Positions 1-5,482 of a stretch of 5,962 nt of DNA are shown piece by piece. A program made the translations under genes and the position numbers. The first letter of the stretch is position 1; every line of letters starts with the position of its first letter. The stretch comes from Limnohabitans sp. GTDB lineage: Bacteria > Pseudomonadota > Gammaproteobacteria > Burkholderiales > Burkholderiaceae_C. The stretch is from the NCBI GenBank assembly GCA_030729445.1, contig JANQXJ010000087.1, forward strand, positions 1 through 5,962, written 5' to 3'. The notes beneath the pieces were generated by a model, which had not been told where the DNA came from, made no database searches, and saw only the letters and a program-made list of their open reading frames with translations.

Positions 1-1
1 T

Positions 2-1462
2 GAGACGGCTGTGGCCTACATGGCGGTGCTGCAAATGGGCGCGGTGGCCATGCCACTGTCCATGCTGTTTGGCCCGGAGGCGCTGTCTTTTCGGATCAAC
101 GACAGCCAGGCCCGTGTGGCGGTGTGCGACGAATCCACCGTGCAAGCCTTGCAGCAGGCCCGCCCCGATTGCCCCGGTTTGCAAACCCTGATCGGGGTGG
201 GGCAAGCGGGGGCTTTGGCCGACCTCGATTACGCACAAGCCGTGAACCACCAGGCCGCTTCGTTCAAAGCTGTGAGCACCTTGGCCGAGGACCCGGCCGT
301 GCTGATCTACACCAGCGGCACGACTGGCAACCCCAAGGGCGCACTCATCCCGCACCGGGCGCTGATCGGCAACCTGACGGGCTTTGTGTGCAGCCAAAAC
401 TGGTTTGGTTTCGATCCAGCGGATGCCAGCCGCGCTTCCAAAGCGGTGTTTTGGTCACCGGCCGACTGGGCCTGGACAGGCGGGCTGATGGACGCTTTGC
501 TGCCCAGCCTGTACTTTGGACGACCCATCGTGGCCTTCAATGGGCGCTTTTCACCCGAAGCGGCCTTTGAGATTTTGCAAAACCACGGCGTGACGCACAC
601 CTTTTTGTTCCCCACGGCGCTCAAAGCCATGATGAAGGCCGTGCCCGATGTGAAAGCCCGCTACCGCCTGACGCTGCAAGCCATGATGAGCGCGGGCGAG
701 GCGGTGGGTGACGCGGTGTTTGCCTATGTCCAGCAGCAGATGGGCGTCACCGTGAACGAGATGTTTGGCCAGACCGAGATCAACTATGTGGTGGGCAACT
801 GCGCCCGCCTGTGGCCTGCCAAACCGGGCAGCATGGGCAAGGGCTACCCGGGCCACCAGGTCGCCGTCATTGACGAGGCGGGGCAGCTTTGCCCACCCGG
901 CACGCCGGGCGAGGTGGCTGTGAACCGTTTGGATGTGCATGGCCAGCCTGACCCGGTGTTCTTTTTGGGCTACTGGAACAACGACAAAGCCACCCAAGCC
1001 AAATACACGGGCAACTGGTGCCGCACGGGCGACATGGCCGTGGCAGACGAAGACGGCTATCTTTGGTACCAAGGCCGCACCGACGACATGTTCAAGGCCG
1101 CCGGTTACCGCATCGGCCCGGGCGAGATCGAGAACTGCCTGGTCAAACACCCGGCTGTGGCCAACGCCGCTGTGGTGCCCAAGCCCGACGCCGACCGTGG
1201 CGCGGTGGTCAAGGCCTATGTGGTGCTGTCACCCGACTGGTTGGCCCGCAGGCCCACTGGGCCGGGCCAGGCCAACTTTGACAACGAGGTCCGCCGCGAA
1301 CTGCAGGCCCATGTGAAGGGTTTGCTGGCCCCTTATGAATACCCCAAAGAGATCGAATTCATCGACCAGCTGCCCATGACCACCACGGGCAAGGTGCAGC
1401 GGCGTGTGCTGCGGCTGCAGGAAGAAGCACGCGCGACAGCGCTGCAAAGCCCCGCGCGTTGA
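2..1462 (+). CDS. AMP-forming acyl-CoA synthetase (acetyl/medium-chain acyl-CoA synthetase type), 5'-truncated by the window edge
   Basis: This enzyme activates a carboxylic acid with ATP to an acyl-adenylate and then transfers the acyl group to CoA in the cytoplasm. The frame is open back to base 2, and GTG at 11 sits inside a conserved stretch (ETAVAYMAVLQMGAVAMPLS), so it is an internal Val codon and the true start lies left of the window. Numbering from the codon at base 2 (486 residues): the ATP-binding P-loop YTSGTTGNPKG at 103-113; WSPADWAWTGGL at about 150-165, typical of the acetyl/medium-chain (ACSM-like) branch; the NEMFGQTE adenine-binding motif at 252-259; TGD at 342-344; the hinge segment YQGRTDDMFKAAGYRIGPGEIE from 356; and the C-terminal PMTTTGKVQRR with the predicted catalytic Lys464. 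All core motifs are intact. Relatives are usually about 540-560 residues, so some 60-75 are missing. The acyl substrate cannot be read from the sequence. It ends 79 nt before the aldo/keto reductase gene. Confidence 0.93.
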   Translation, partial: ETAVAYMAVLQMGAVAMPLSMLFGPEALSFRINDSQARVAVCDESTVQALQQARPDCPGLQTLIGVGQAGALADLDYAQAVNHQAASFKAVSTLAEDPAVLIYTSGTTGNPKGALIPHRALIGNLTGFVCSQNWFGFDPADASRASKAVFWSPADWAWTGGLMDALLPSLYFGRPIVAFNGRFSPEAAFEILQNHGVTHTFLFPTALKAMMKAVPDVKARYRLTLQAMMSAGEAVGDAVFAYVQQQMGVTVNEMFGQTEINYVVGNCARLWPAKPGSMGKGYPGHQVAVIDEAGQLCPPGTPGEVAVNRLDVHGQPDPVFFLGYWNNDKATQAKYTGNWCRTGDMAVADEDGYLWYQGRTDDMFKAAGYRIGPGEIENCLVKHPAVANAAVVPKPDADRGAVVKAYVVLSPDWLARRPTGPGQANFDNEVRRELQAHVKGLLAPYEYPKEIEFIDQLPMTTTGKVQRRVLRLQEEARATALQSPAR

Positions 1463-1541
1463 CGCGTGACAAAATCAACCCATCGCCATATTTCTCCCCT
1501 CGGGGAAAACCTACTGGCTTGAATTCAACAAAGGACACACC
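1463..1541 (+). promoter_or_regulatory. Spacer upstream of tas with a ribosome binding site and a small palindrome
   Basis: This 79-nt gap is the widest between + strand genes here and is AT-richer than the coding sequence. AAGGA at 1531-1535 lies 6 nt before the tas ATG and is a good ribosome binding site. A perfect 10-bp palindrome TTGAATTCAA sits at 1519-1528. A short stem TCCC-CTCG-GGGA at about 1495-1506 has no T-run after it, so I do not call a terminator. No convincing -35/-10 pair with normal spacing is visible, so an internal promoter is possible but unproven. Confidence 0.35.
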
Positions 1542-2603
1542 ATGAAACTCGTTCAACTCGGTCAATCCGACCTGCAAGTGACCCCGATTTGCCTGGGCAC
1601 CATGACCTTCGGCCAACAGGTGAGTGAAACCGATGCGCACACCATCTTGGACCGTTCGCTCGAAGCGGGCATCAACTTCATTGACACGGCCGAGATGTAT
1701 GCCGTGCCGGCTTCGGCCGACACCTGTGGCGCGACCGAAACCTTTATTGGCAACTGGTTCGCTAAGAACCCCGGTGCCCGCGAAAAATTGGTGCTGGCGA
1801 CCAAGGTGGCGGGCCCCTCGCGTGGCATGCCCTGGATCCGCGAAGGCTCGGGCTTGACCGGGCAAGACATCTTGACCGCCTGCGACGGCAGCTTGCGCCG
1901 CCTGCAAACCGATGTGATCGACCTCTACCAAATCCACTGGCCCGAGCGCCATGCCCCGGTCTTTGGCATGACCTATTTCGATCCGGCCAAAGACAAGTCG
2001 GTCACCTCGATTCACGAACAACTCGAAGCCTTGGCCAAGTTGGTCAAAGCAGGCAAGGTGCGCTACATCGGCCTGTCCAACGAAACGCCTTATGGTGTGC
2101 ACGAATTCGTGCGCCTGGCCGAGCAGCATGGCCTGCCGCGCGTGGCCACGGTGCAAAACCCTTATTGCTTGGTCAGCCGCACCTACGACAACGGTCTGGA
2201 CGAGACTTGCTACCGACTGAATGTGTCGATGTTGGCCTATTCACCTTTGGGCTTTGGCTTGCTCACCGGCAAATACGACAACGACGATCTGCAAGGTCCT
2301 TTGGTGCCCGACGGTGGCCGCATTGCCCGCTACGACTCGATGCGCAAGCAGCGCTGGGGCCGACCCGAGGCCCTGGTGGCAGCACGCCGCTACAACCAAC
2401 TGGCCCGCGATAACGGTATGACGCCCACCCAGATGGCGCTGGCGTTTTGTTACCACCGCTGGAGCGTGGCCAGCACCATCATCGGGGTGACCTCGCTGGC
2501 GCAGCTCAACGAAGACCTGGCCGCTTGGAGCACCGAGCTTTCGCCCGAAGTGCTCAAGGCGATTGATGCGATCCGCTGGGAAATGCGCGACCCGGCCTTG
2601 TGA
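1542..2603 (+). CDS. tas: Tas-type NADP(H)-dependent aldo/keto reductase
   Basis: This is a cytoplasmic aldo/keto reductase of 353 residues, close to E. coli Tas (346 aa) in length and layout. Family members use NADPH to reduce carbonyl groups on a TIM barrel; the natural substrate of Tas is not well defined. Shared with Tas as I recall it are LGTMTFG (18-24), GINFIDTAEMY (43-53), GPSRG after the Lys (91-95), LYQIHWP (128-134), GKVRYIGLSNET (171-182), QNPYCL (205-210) and LAYSPLGFGLLTGKY (231-245). The aldo/keto reductase catalytic tetrad is complete: Asp48, Tyr53, Lys88 and His132. The ATG at 1542 is supported by AAGGA 6 nt upstream and by the N-terminus aligning with the first beta strand of the family. 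The ybaK gene starts 22 nt after the stop, which suggests one transcript. The family call is secure. The Tas subgroup is well supported by the pattern, but the in vivo role is unknown. Confidence 0.93.
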   Translation: MKLVQLGQSDLQVTPICLGTMTFGQQVSETDAHTILDRSLEAGINFIDTAEMYAVPASADTCGATETFIGNWFAKNPGAREKLVLATKVAGPSRGMPWIREGSGLTGQDILTACDGSLRRLQTDVIDLYQIHWPERHAPVFGMTYFDPAKDKSVTSIHEQLEALAKLVKAGKVRYIGLSNETPYGVHEFVRLAEQHGLPRVATVQNPYCLVSRTYDNGLDETCYRLNVSMLAYSPLGFGLLTGKYDNDDLQGPLVPDGGRIARYDSMRKQRWGRPEALVAARRYNQLARDNGMTPTQMALAFCYHRWSVASTIIGVTSLAQLNEDLAAWSTELSPEVLKAIDAIRWEMRDPAL

Positions 2604-2625
2604 CTGGGCTGGTTGATATCGGGCG

Positions 2626-3117
2626 ATGGCCAAAAAAGACAAAGTCAGTGAAACCCCGGCCACGGCGCTCTTGCGCCAGCAGGGTGTGAGTTTCACCGAG
2701 CACCCCTATGAGTACCTGGAGCATGGCGGTGCCCAGCACAGTGCGCAGGTGCTGGGCATGGACCCGTTCAGTGTGGTCAAAACACTGATCATGCAGGACC
2801 AAGACGCCAAGCCGCTGGTGGTGCTCATGCACGGCAACCGCAAGGTGTCCACCAAAAATTTGGCGCGGCAGATCGGCTTGAAGTCGGTGGAGCCCTGCGC
2901 CCCCGAGGTGGCCAACCGGCACAGCGGTTATTTGGTGGGTGGCACCTCGCCCTTTGCCACGCGCAGGGTCATGCCGGTTTACATCGAGGAGACCATCCTC
3001 GACTTGCCGCGCATCTGCATCAACGGCGGCAGGCGCGGATATTTGGTGGGCATCGACCCGCAAGTGTGTGTGCAACTGCTGCACGCCCAGCCGGTGAACT
3101 GTGCACTGGCAGAATGA
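2626..3117 (+). CDS. ybaK: Cys-tRNA(Pro)/Cys-tRNA(Cys) deacylase YbaK
   Basis: YbaK is a stand-alone editing enzyme that removes cysteine wrongly attached to tRNA(Pro) by prolyl-tRNA synthetase. The 163-residue product fits the family (about 155-160 aa) and is a single YbaK/ProRS-INS domain. Visible landmarks are TPATALLRQQGVSFTEHPYEY near the N-terminus (10-30), SVVKTLIM (49-56) with Lys52 matching the essential lysine of the family, HGNRKVSTKNLARQIG (69-84), the GYLVGGTSPFATRRVMPVYIE loop (101-121) and the closing INGGRRGYLVGIDP (132-144). The start at 2626 gives the normal family N-terminus, but the ribosome binding site is weak (only GGGCG just before the ATG). With the 22-nt gap after tas, translation may depend partly on ribosomes arriving from tas. 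The downstream gene plsY starts 28 nt later. Confidence 0.94.
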   Translation: MAKKDKVSETPATALLRQQGVSFTEHPYEYLEHGGAQHSAQVLGMDPFSVVKTLIMQDQDAKPLVVLMHGNRKVSTKNLARQIGLKSVEPCAPEVANRHSGYLVGGTSPFATRRVMPVYIEETILDLPRICINGGRRGYLVGIDPQVCVQLLHAQPVNCALAE

Positions 3118-3133
3118 CGCCCATACAAGACAG

Positions 3134-3139
3134 AGGGAG
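3134..3139 (+). promoter_or_regulatory. Ribosome binding site that fixes the plsY start
   Basis: AGGGAG lies 6 nt before the ATG at 3146. The same frame is open further upstream to an ATG at 3101, but that start lies inside ybaK, has no comparable site, and would add 15 residues unlike PlsY. The 3146 start is therefore preferred. Confidence 0.75.
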
Positions 3140-3145
3140 ACGTGG

Positions 3146-3775
3146 ATGGATGCCTTGATTCCGGTGGCCGTGGTGTTGGCCAGTTATTTGCTGGGTTCGC
3201 TCAGTTTTGCGGTGATCGTGAGCCGCTTGATGGGCCTGAACGACCCACGCAGCTACGGCAGCAAAAACCCGGGGGCCACCAATGTGCTGCGATCTGGCAG
3301 CAAAAAGGCGGCGATCCTGACCTTGCTCTTGGACGCCTTCAAAGGCTGGTTGCCGGTGACGATGGTGCTCGCTTGGGGGTCTGAATACGGTTTGGGCCCT
3401 GAGATTGCAGCGCTCGCGGGCTTGGCCGCATTTTTGGGCCATTTGTACCCGGTGTTTTTCGGGTTTGTGGGGGGCAAAGGTGTGGCCACGGCGGTGGGGG
3501 TGGTCATAGGTGTGCATGGCACGCTGGCGCTGGCCACGGTGCTGAGTTTTGCCATCGTCTTGTATTTCAGCCGGTACGTGTCCCTGGCCTCCATGGTGGC
3601 GGCGGTGTTTGCGCCGGTTTTTTACCTGTTTGGCAACAGTGTGGCCTGGCAGGCCACGGCCGCTGAGGTCTTGAGTCTGTCGGCCATGGCTTTGCTGCTG
3701 GTGTGGCGGCACCGGGAAAACATCCACCGACTGCTGGCCGGGACCGAGTCGAAATTTGGAGGCAAAAAGCCATGA
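3146..3775 (+). CDS. plsY: Acyl-phosphate:glycerol-3-phosphate acyltransferase PlsY
   Basis: PlsY is an integral inner-membrane enzyme that transfers an acyl chain from acyl-phosphate (made by PlsX) to glycerol-3-phosphate, giving lysophosphatidate, the first step of phospholipid synthesis. From ATG 3146 the protein has 209 residues (E. coli: 205). The three conserved cytoplasmic loops are present: DPRSYGSKNPGATNVLR (33-49), LLDAFKGWLP (61-70), and HLYPVFFGFVGGKGVATA (99-116) with the GGKG motif. Hydrophobic spans near 5-27, 55-77, 85-106, 113-140, 146-165 and 173-187 fit the multi-pass fold. The hydrophilic tail has the usual WRHRENIHRLLAGTESK pattern (187-203). The gene follows ybaK by 28 nt. 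Its last codons contain the ribosome binding site of the next gene, and its stop overlaps that gene's ATG. Confidence 0.96.
   Translation: MDALIPVAVVLASYLLGSLSFAVIVSRLMGLNDPRSYGSKNPGATNVLRSGSKKAAILTLLLDAFKGWLPVTMVLAWGSEYGLGPEIAALAGLAAFLGHLYPVFFGFVGGKGVATAVGVVIGVHGTLALATVLSFAIVLYFSRYVSLASMVAAVFAPVFYLFGNSVAWQATAAEVLSLSAMALLLVWRHRENIHRLLAGTESKFGGKKP
3758..3762 (+). promoter_or_regulatory. Ribosome binding site for the RidA-family gene, inside the plsY 3' end
   Basis: GGAGG lies 9 nt before ATG 3772 and within the plsY codons for Phe-Gly-Gly. Together with the ATGA overlap it fixes the downstream start at 3772 rather than at the in-frame ATG at 3703, which is deep inside plsY. The arrangement suggests translational coupling. 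Confidence 0.8.
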
Positions 3776-4125
3776 ACACCGACATCCAGCGCCTGCATGT
3801 CGCGGCCCGTTACAGCGAAGCAGCGGTTTTTAATGGCGTGGTGTACTTGGCGGGCATGGTGCCCGAATGCGAGGCCACCGACATCCGCAGCCAAACGGCC
3901 GATGTGTTGCAGCAGATCGAACAACGCCTGGCCGAGGCGGGCAGCGACAAAACCCGCATCCTGCGCACTCAGATTTACCTCAAAGACATTGCCGACATCA
4001 CCGCCATGAACGAGGTGTGGGACGCTTGGGTGGTGGCTGGCAGTGCCCCACCCCGCGCCACCGTGCAGGCCGCGCTGGCCAATCCGGCTTACTTGATCGA
4101 GGTGGTGGTCACGGCGGCGGCGTAA
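3772..4125 (+). CDS. RidA-family protein (YoaB-like, probable 2-iminobutanoate/2-iminopropanoate deaminase)
   Basis: RidA-family proteins are small trimeric cytoplasmic enzymes that hydrolyse reactive enamine/imine intermediates released by PLP enzymes. The product is 117 residues from ATG 3772. It resembles E. coli YoaB (114 aa) more than RidA itself (128 aa): RLHVAARYSEAAVFNGVVYLAG (7-28), LAEAGSDKTRILRTQIYLKDIADITAMNEVWDAWVVAG (53-90), APPRATVQAALANPAYLIEVVVTA (92-115). Arg95 matches the substrate-binding arginine of active Rid proteins (Arg105 in RidA) and Glu110 the conserved late glutamate, so deaminase activity is plausible. The region after YLAG is short, and Ala-Gly-Met replaces the Ser-Gly-Gln of classical RidA, so substrate preference may differ. 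The ATG overlaps the plsY stop (ATGA) with GGAGG in front. It is the last gene of the operon, facing the thiolase. Confidence 0.88.
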   Translation: MNTDIQRLHVAARYSEAAVFNGVVYLAGMVPECEATDIRSQTADVLQQIEQRLAEAGSDKTRILRTQIYLKDIADITAMNEVWDAWVVAGSAPPRATVQAALANPAYLIEVVVTAAA

Positions 4126-4136
4126 AAGGGCATTTG

Positions 4137-4152
4137 GTTACCCCCGCTCGAT
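4137..4152 (-). repeat. Possible broken copy (half unit) of the hairpin repeat
   Basis: The 16-nt GTTACCCCCGCTCGAT resembles the reverse complement of the repeat at 4220-4240 with its flank, which begins GTCACCCCCGACTCGAT. One base is substituted and one deleted. The second arm of the stem is absent. It may be a decayed repeat in inverted orientation; with so short a match, chance similarity is possible. Confidence 0.4.
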
Positions 4153-4175
4153 ACTTGTCGTTTCTGTCAGCAATT

Positions 4176-4205
4176 GTCATGCCCGCGCAGGCGGGTATCC
4201 ATGAC
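4176..4205 (-). repeat. REP-like palindromic repeat, unit A
   Basis: GTCATG (4176-4181) pairs with CATGAC (4200-4205). Inside, CCCGC (4182-4186) pairs with GCGGG (4191-4195) around a GCAG loop, and TATC (4196-4199) bulges on one side. Read on the - strand it has the same outline as unit C on the + strand: an ATGGA head, a C-rich arm, a loop, a G-rich arm, then a tail ending in TGACA. A is therefore probably an inverted, diverged relative of B and C. Units of this kind are scattered in many proteobacterial genomes; the family assignment is from memory. Confidence 0.75.
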
Positions 4206-4213
4206 AGCTGAAT

Positions 4214-4244
4214 GCACGGACCCCCGATCGAGTCGGGGGTGACA
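4214..4244 (+). repeat. REP-like palindromic repeat, unit B
   Basis: ACCCCCGA (4220-4227) pairs perfectly with TCGGGGGT (4233-4240), an 8-bp stem around the 5-nt loop TCGAG. The flanks GCACGG and GACA match unit C (GCATGG and GACA). B and C are direct repeats 42 nt apart. No T-run follows on either strand, so B alone is not a canonical terminator. Confidence 0.8.
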
Positions 4245-4249
4245 CAGTC

Positions 4250-4289
4250 AAAAAGGCATGGACCCCGGATCGAGTCCGGGGTGACATGC
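4250..4289 (-). terminator. Likely intrinsic terminator of the thiolase gene, formed by repeat unit C
   Basis: On the - strand the 13-bp GC-rich hairpin of 4289-4256 starts 9 nt after the thiolase stop codon. It is followed by C and then TTTTT (AAAAA at 4250-4254 on the + strand). Stem strength, position and T-run fit a Rho-independent terminator. The T-run is short (five), so efficiency is uncertain. Confidence 0.62.
4256..4289 (+). repeat. REP-like palindromic repeat, unit C
   Basis: ACCCCGGA (4262-4269) pairs with TCCGGGGT (4275-4282), 8 bp with loop TCGAG. Outside it, GCATG (4256-4260) pairs with CATGC (4285-4289) across a small internal loop (G on one side, GA on the other), for 13 bp in all. 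It differs from B within the stem by a single swapped base pair. It also forms the stem of the likely - strand terminator. Confidence 0.82.
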
Positions 4290-4297
4290 AGTCTGGA

Positions 4298-5482
4298 TCA
4301 CATGCGCTCAAAAATCGCGGCGATGCCCTGACCGCCGCCGATGCACATGGTCACCAGTGCGTAGCGGCCGTTCACACGCTGCAATTCGTACAGGGCTTTG
4401 ACGGTGATCAGCGCACCTGTGGCACCGATGGGGTGGCCCAGCGAAATGCCCGAACCGTTGGGGTTGACCTTGGCCGGGTCCAGGCCCAACTCACGCGTCA
4501 CGGCGCAGGCTTGGGCGGCAAAGGCTTCGTTGGCCTCGATCACGTCCAGGTCGTTCACCGTCAGGCCGGTTTTCTTGAGCACCGCGTGGGTGGCCGAGAT
4601 GGGGCCCACGCCCATGATCTTGGGGTCGAGACCGGTGTGGGCATAACCCACCAAGCGGGCCATGGGCTTGGCGCCTCGCGCCTTGGCGGCACCGGCTTCC
4701 ATCAAGACCACAGCGGCTGCGGCGTCGTTGATGCCCGAGGCGTTGCCAGCGGTCACGGTGCCGTTTTCTTTCACGAACACAGGCTTGAGTTTGGCCATGT
4801 CTTCGAGCTTGCAGCCGGGGCGGAAATGCTCGTCGGTGGTGTAGGCCACATCGCCCTTTTTGCTTTTCAGCATGACCGGCATGATCTGGTCTTTGAAGCG
4901 GCCCTCTGCCGTGGCGCGTTCGGCGCGGTTGTGGCTTTCGAGGGCCAGGGCGTCTTGCATTTCGCGGGTGATGCCGTATTTGGCGGCCACGTTTTCGGCC
5001 GTCACACCCATGTGGATGTTGTGGAAGGGGTCGTGCAGGGCGCCGATCATCATGTCGATCATTTTGGTGTCGCCCATGCGTGCACCAAAGCGGGTGGCCA
5101 AGCTGGCGTAGGGCGCACGGCTCATGTTTTCTGCACCACCGCCAATGGCGATGTCGCAGTCACCCAGCAAGATGGATTGGCTGGCGTTCACGATGGCCTG
5201 CAGGCCCGAGCCACACAGGCGGTTCACGTTGTAAGCGGGCGTGGTTTCGCCGCAGCCGCCGTTGATGGCCGCCACGCGCGACAGGTACATGTCTTTGGGT
5301 TCGGTGTTGACCACATGGCCAAACACCACATGGCCGACGTCTTGGCCTGAGGTGCCCGCGCGGGACAGTGCTTCGCGCACGACTTGTGCAGCCAGCTCGG
5401 TGGGGGCAATGTCCTTGAGGCTGCCGCCAAAAGTTCCAATGGCGGTGCGCACACCGCTGACAACAACAACTTCACGGCTCAT
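4298..5482 (-). CDS. bktB: Beta-ketothiolase / acetyl-CoA C-acyltransferase, BktB type
   Basis: This thiolase condenses or cleaves 3-ketoacyl-CoA with CoA. BktB-type enzymes handle acetoacetyl-CoA and also 3-ketovaleryl-CoA, serving beta-oxidation and polyhydroxyalkanoate precursor supply in the cytoplasm. From the ATG at 5482 it has 394 residues, the same length as Cupriavidus necator BktB as I recall it, and shares long blocks with it: REVVVVSGVRTAIGTFGGSL at the start, ALHDPFHNIHMGVTAENVA (148-166), VFVKENGTVTAGNASG (235-250) and the end CIGGGQGIAAIFER. Catalytic residues are present: Cys90 in NRLCGSG, His350 in GHPIGATGA, Cys380 in MCIGGGQG, and NEAF at 318-321. The 5482 start is preferred over an upstream in-frame ATG at 5527 because GGAG (5492-5489) lies 6 nt before it and the protein then begins like the family. 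The thiolase call is certain; BktB versus another acetyl-CoA acetyltransferase paralogue is likely but not proven. Confidence 0.93.
   Translation of the reverse strand: MSREVVVVSGVRTAIGTFGGSLKDIAPTELAAQVVREALSRAGTSGQDVGHVVFGHVVNTEPKDMYLSRVAAINGGCGETTPAYNVNRLCGSGLQAIVNASQSILLGDCDIAIGGGAENMSRAPYASLATRFGARMGDTKMIDMMIGALHDPFHNIHMGVTAENVAAKYGITREMQDALALESHNRAERATAEGRFKDQIMPVMLKSKKGDVAYTTDEHFRPGCKLEDMAKLKPVFVKENGTVTAGNASGINDAAAAVVLMEAGAAKARGAKPMARLVGYAHTGLDPKIMGVGPISATHAVLKKTGLTVNDLDVIEANEAFAAQACAVTRELGLDPAKVNPNGSGISLGHPIGATGALITVKALYELQRVNGRYALVTMCIGGGQGIAAIFERM

Larger units (their letters stand above)
4126..4297. other. Intergenic region between convergent genes, carrying a cluster of palindromic repeats
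   Basis: No gene is visible in these 172 nt. They hold a possible broken repeat (4137-4152), three intact hairpin repeats (4176-4205, 4220-4240, 4256-4289) and one T-run usable as a terminator on the - strand. No canonical intrinsic terminator follows the RidA-family gene on the + strand: none of the hairpins has a T-run after it in that direction. Confidence 0.85.

Noticed and set aside
1455..1466. CGCG-TTGA-CGCG hairpin across the synthetase stop codon
   Set aside because: Four base pairs in GC-rich DNA are expected by chance; there is no T-run or other supporting signal.
1491..1510. Possible terminator after the acyl-CoA synthetase gene
   Set aside because: The stem is only 4 bp (TCCC/GGGA) plus weak A-T extensions around a bulge, and no T-run follows on the + strand.
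1519..1528. TTGAATTCAA palindrome upstream of tas as an operator
   Set aside because: A single 10-bp palindrome with no promoter in view and no second copy in the window is too weak for a finding; it is noted only within the spacer entry.
1359..2156. A 265-codon - strand frame opposite the tas gene
   Set aside because: It overlaps the clearly identified acyl-CoA synthetase and tas genes, has no family motif, and is explained by codon bias on the opposite strand. The 199-codon frame at 551-1150 and the 235-codon frame at 3020-3727 are rejected for the same reason.
3101..3145. Upstream start for plsY at 3101
   Set aside because: It would overlap the end of ybaK and add residues unlike PlsY, and it lacks a good ribosome binding site; 3146 has AGGGAG at proper spacing.
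4176..4289. CRISPR array
   Set aside because: There are only three units, they are strong palindromes with differing stems and mixed orientation, spacing is uneven, and no cas gene is nearby.
4286..5350. A 354-codon open frame on the + strand, antisense to the thiolase
   Set aside because: It lies almost wholly opposite the thiolase coding sequence. Its translation is rich in His, Gly, Val and Ala with no recognisable domain, as expected for the shadow of a GC-rich gene, and it starts inside repeat unit C.
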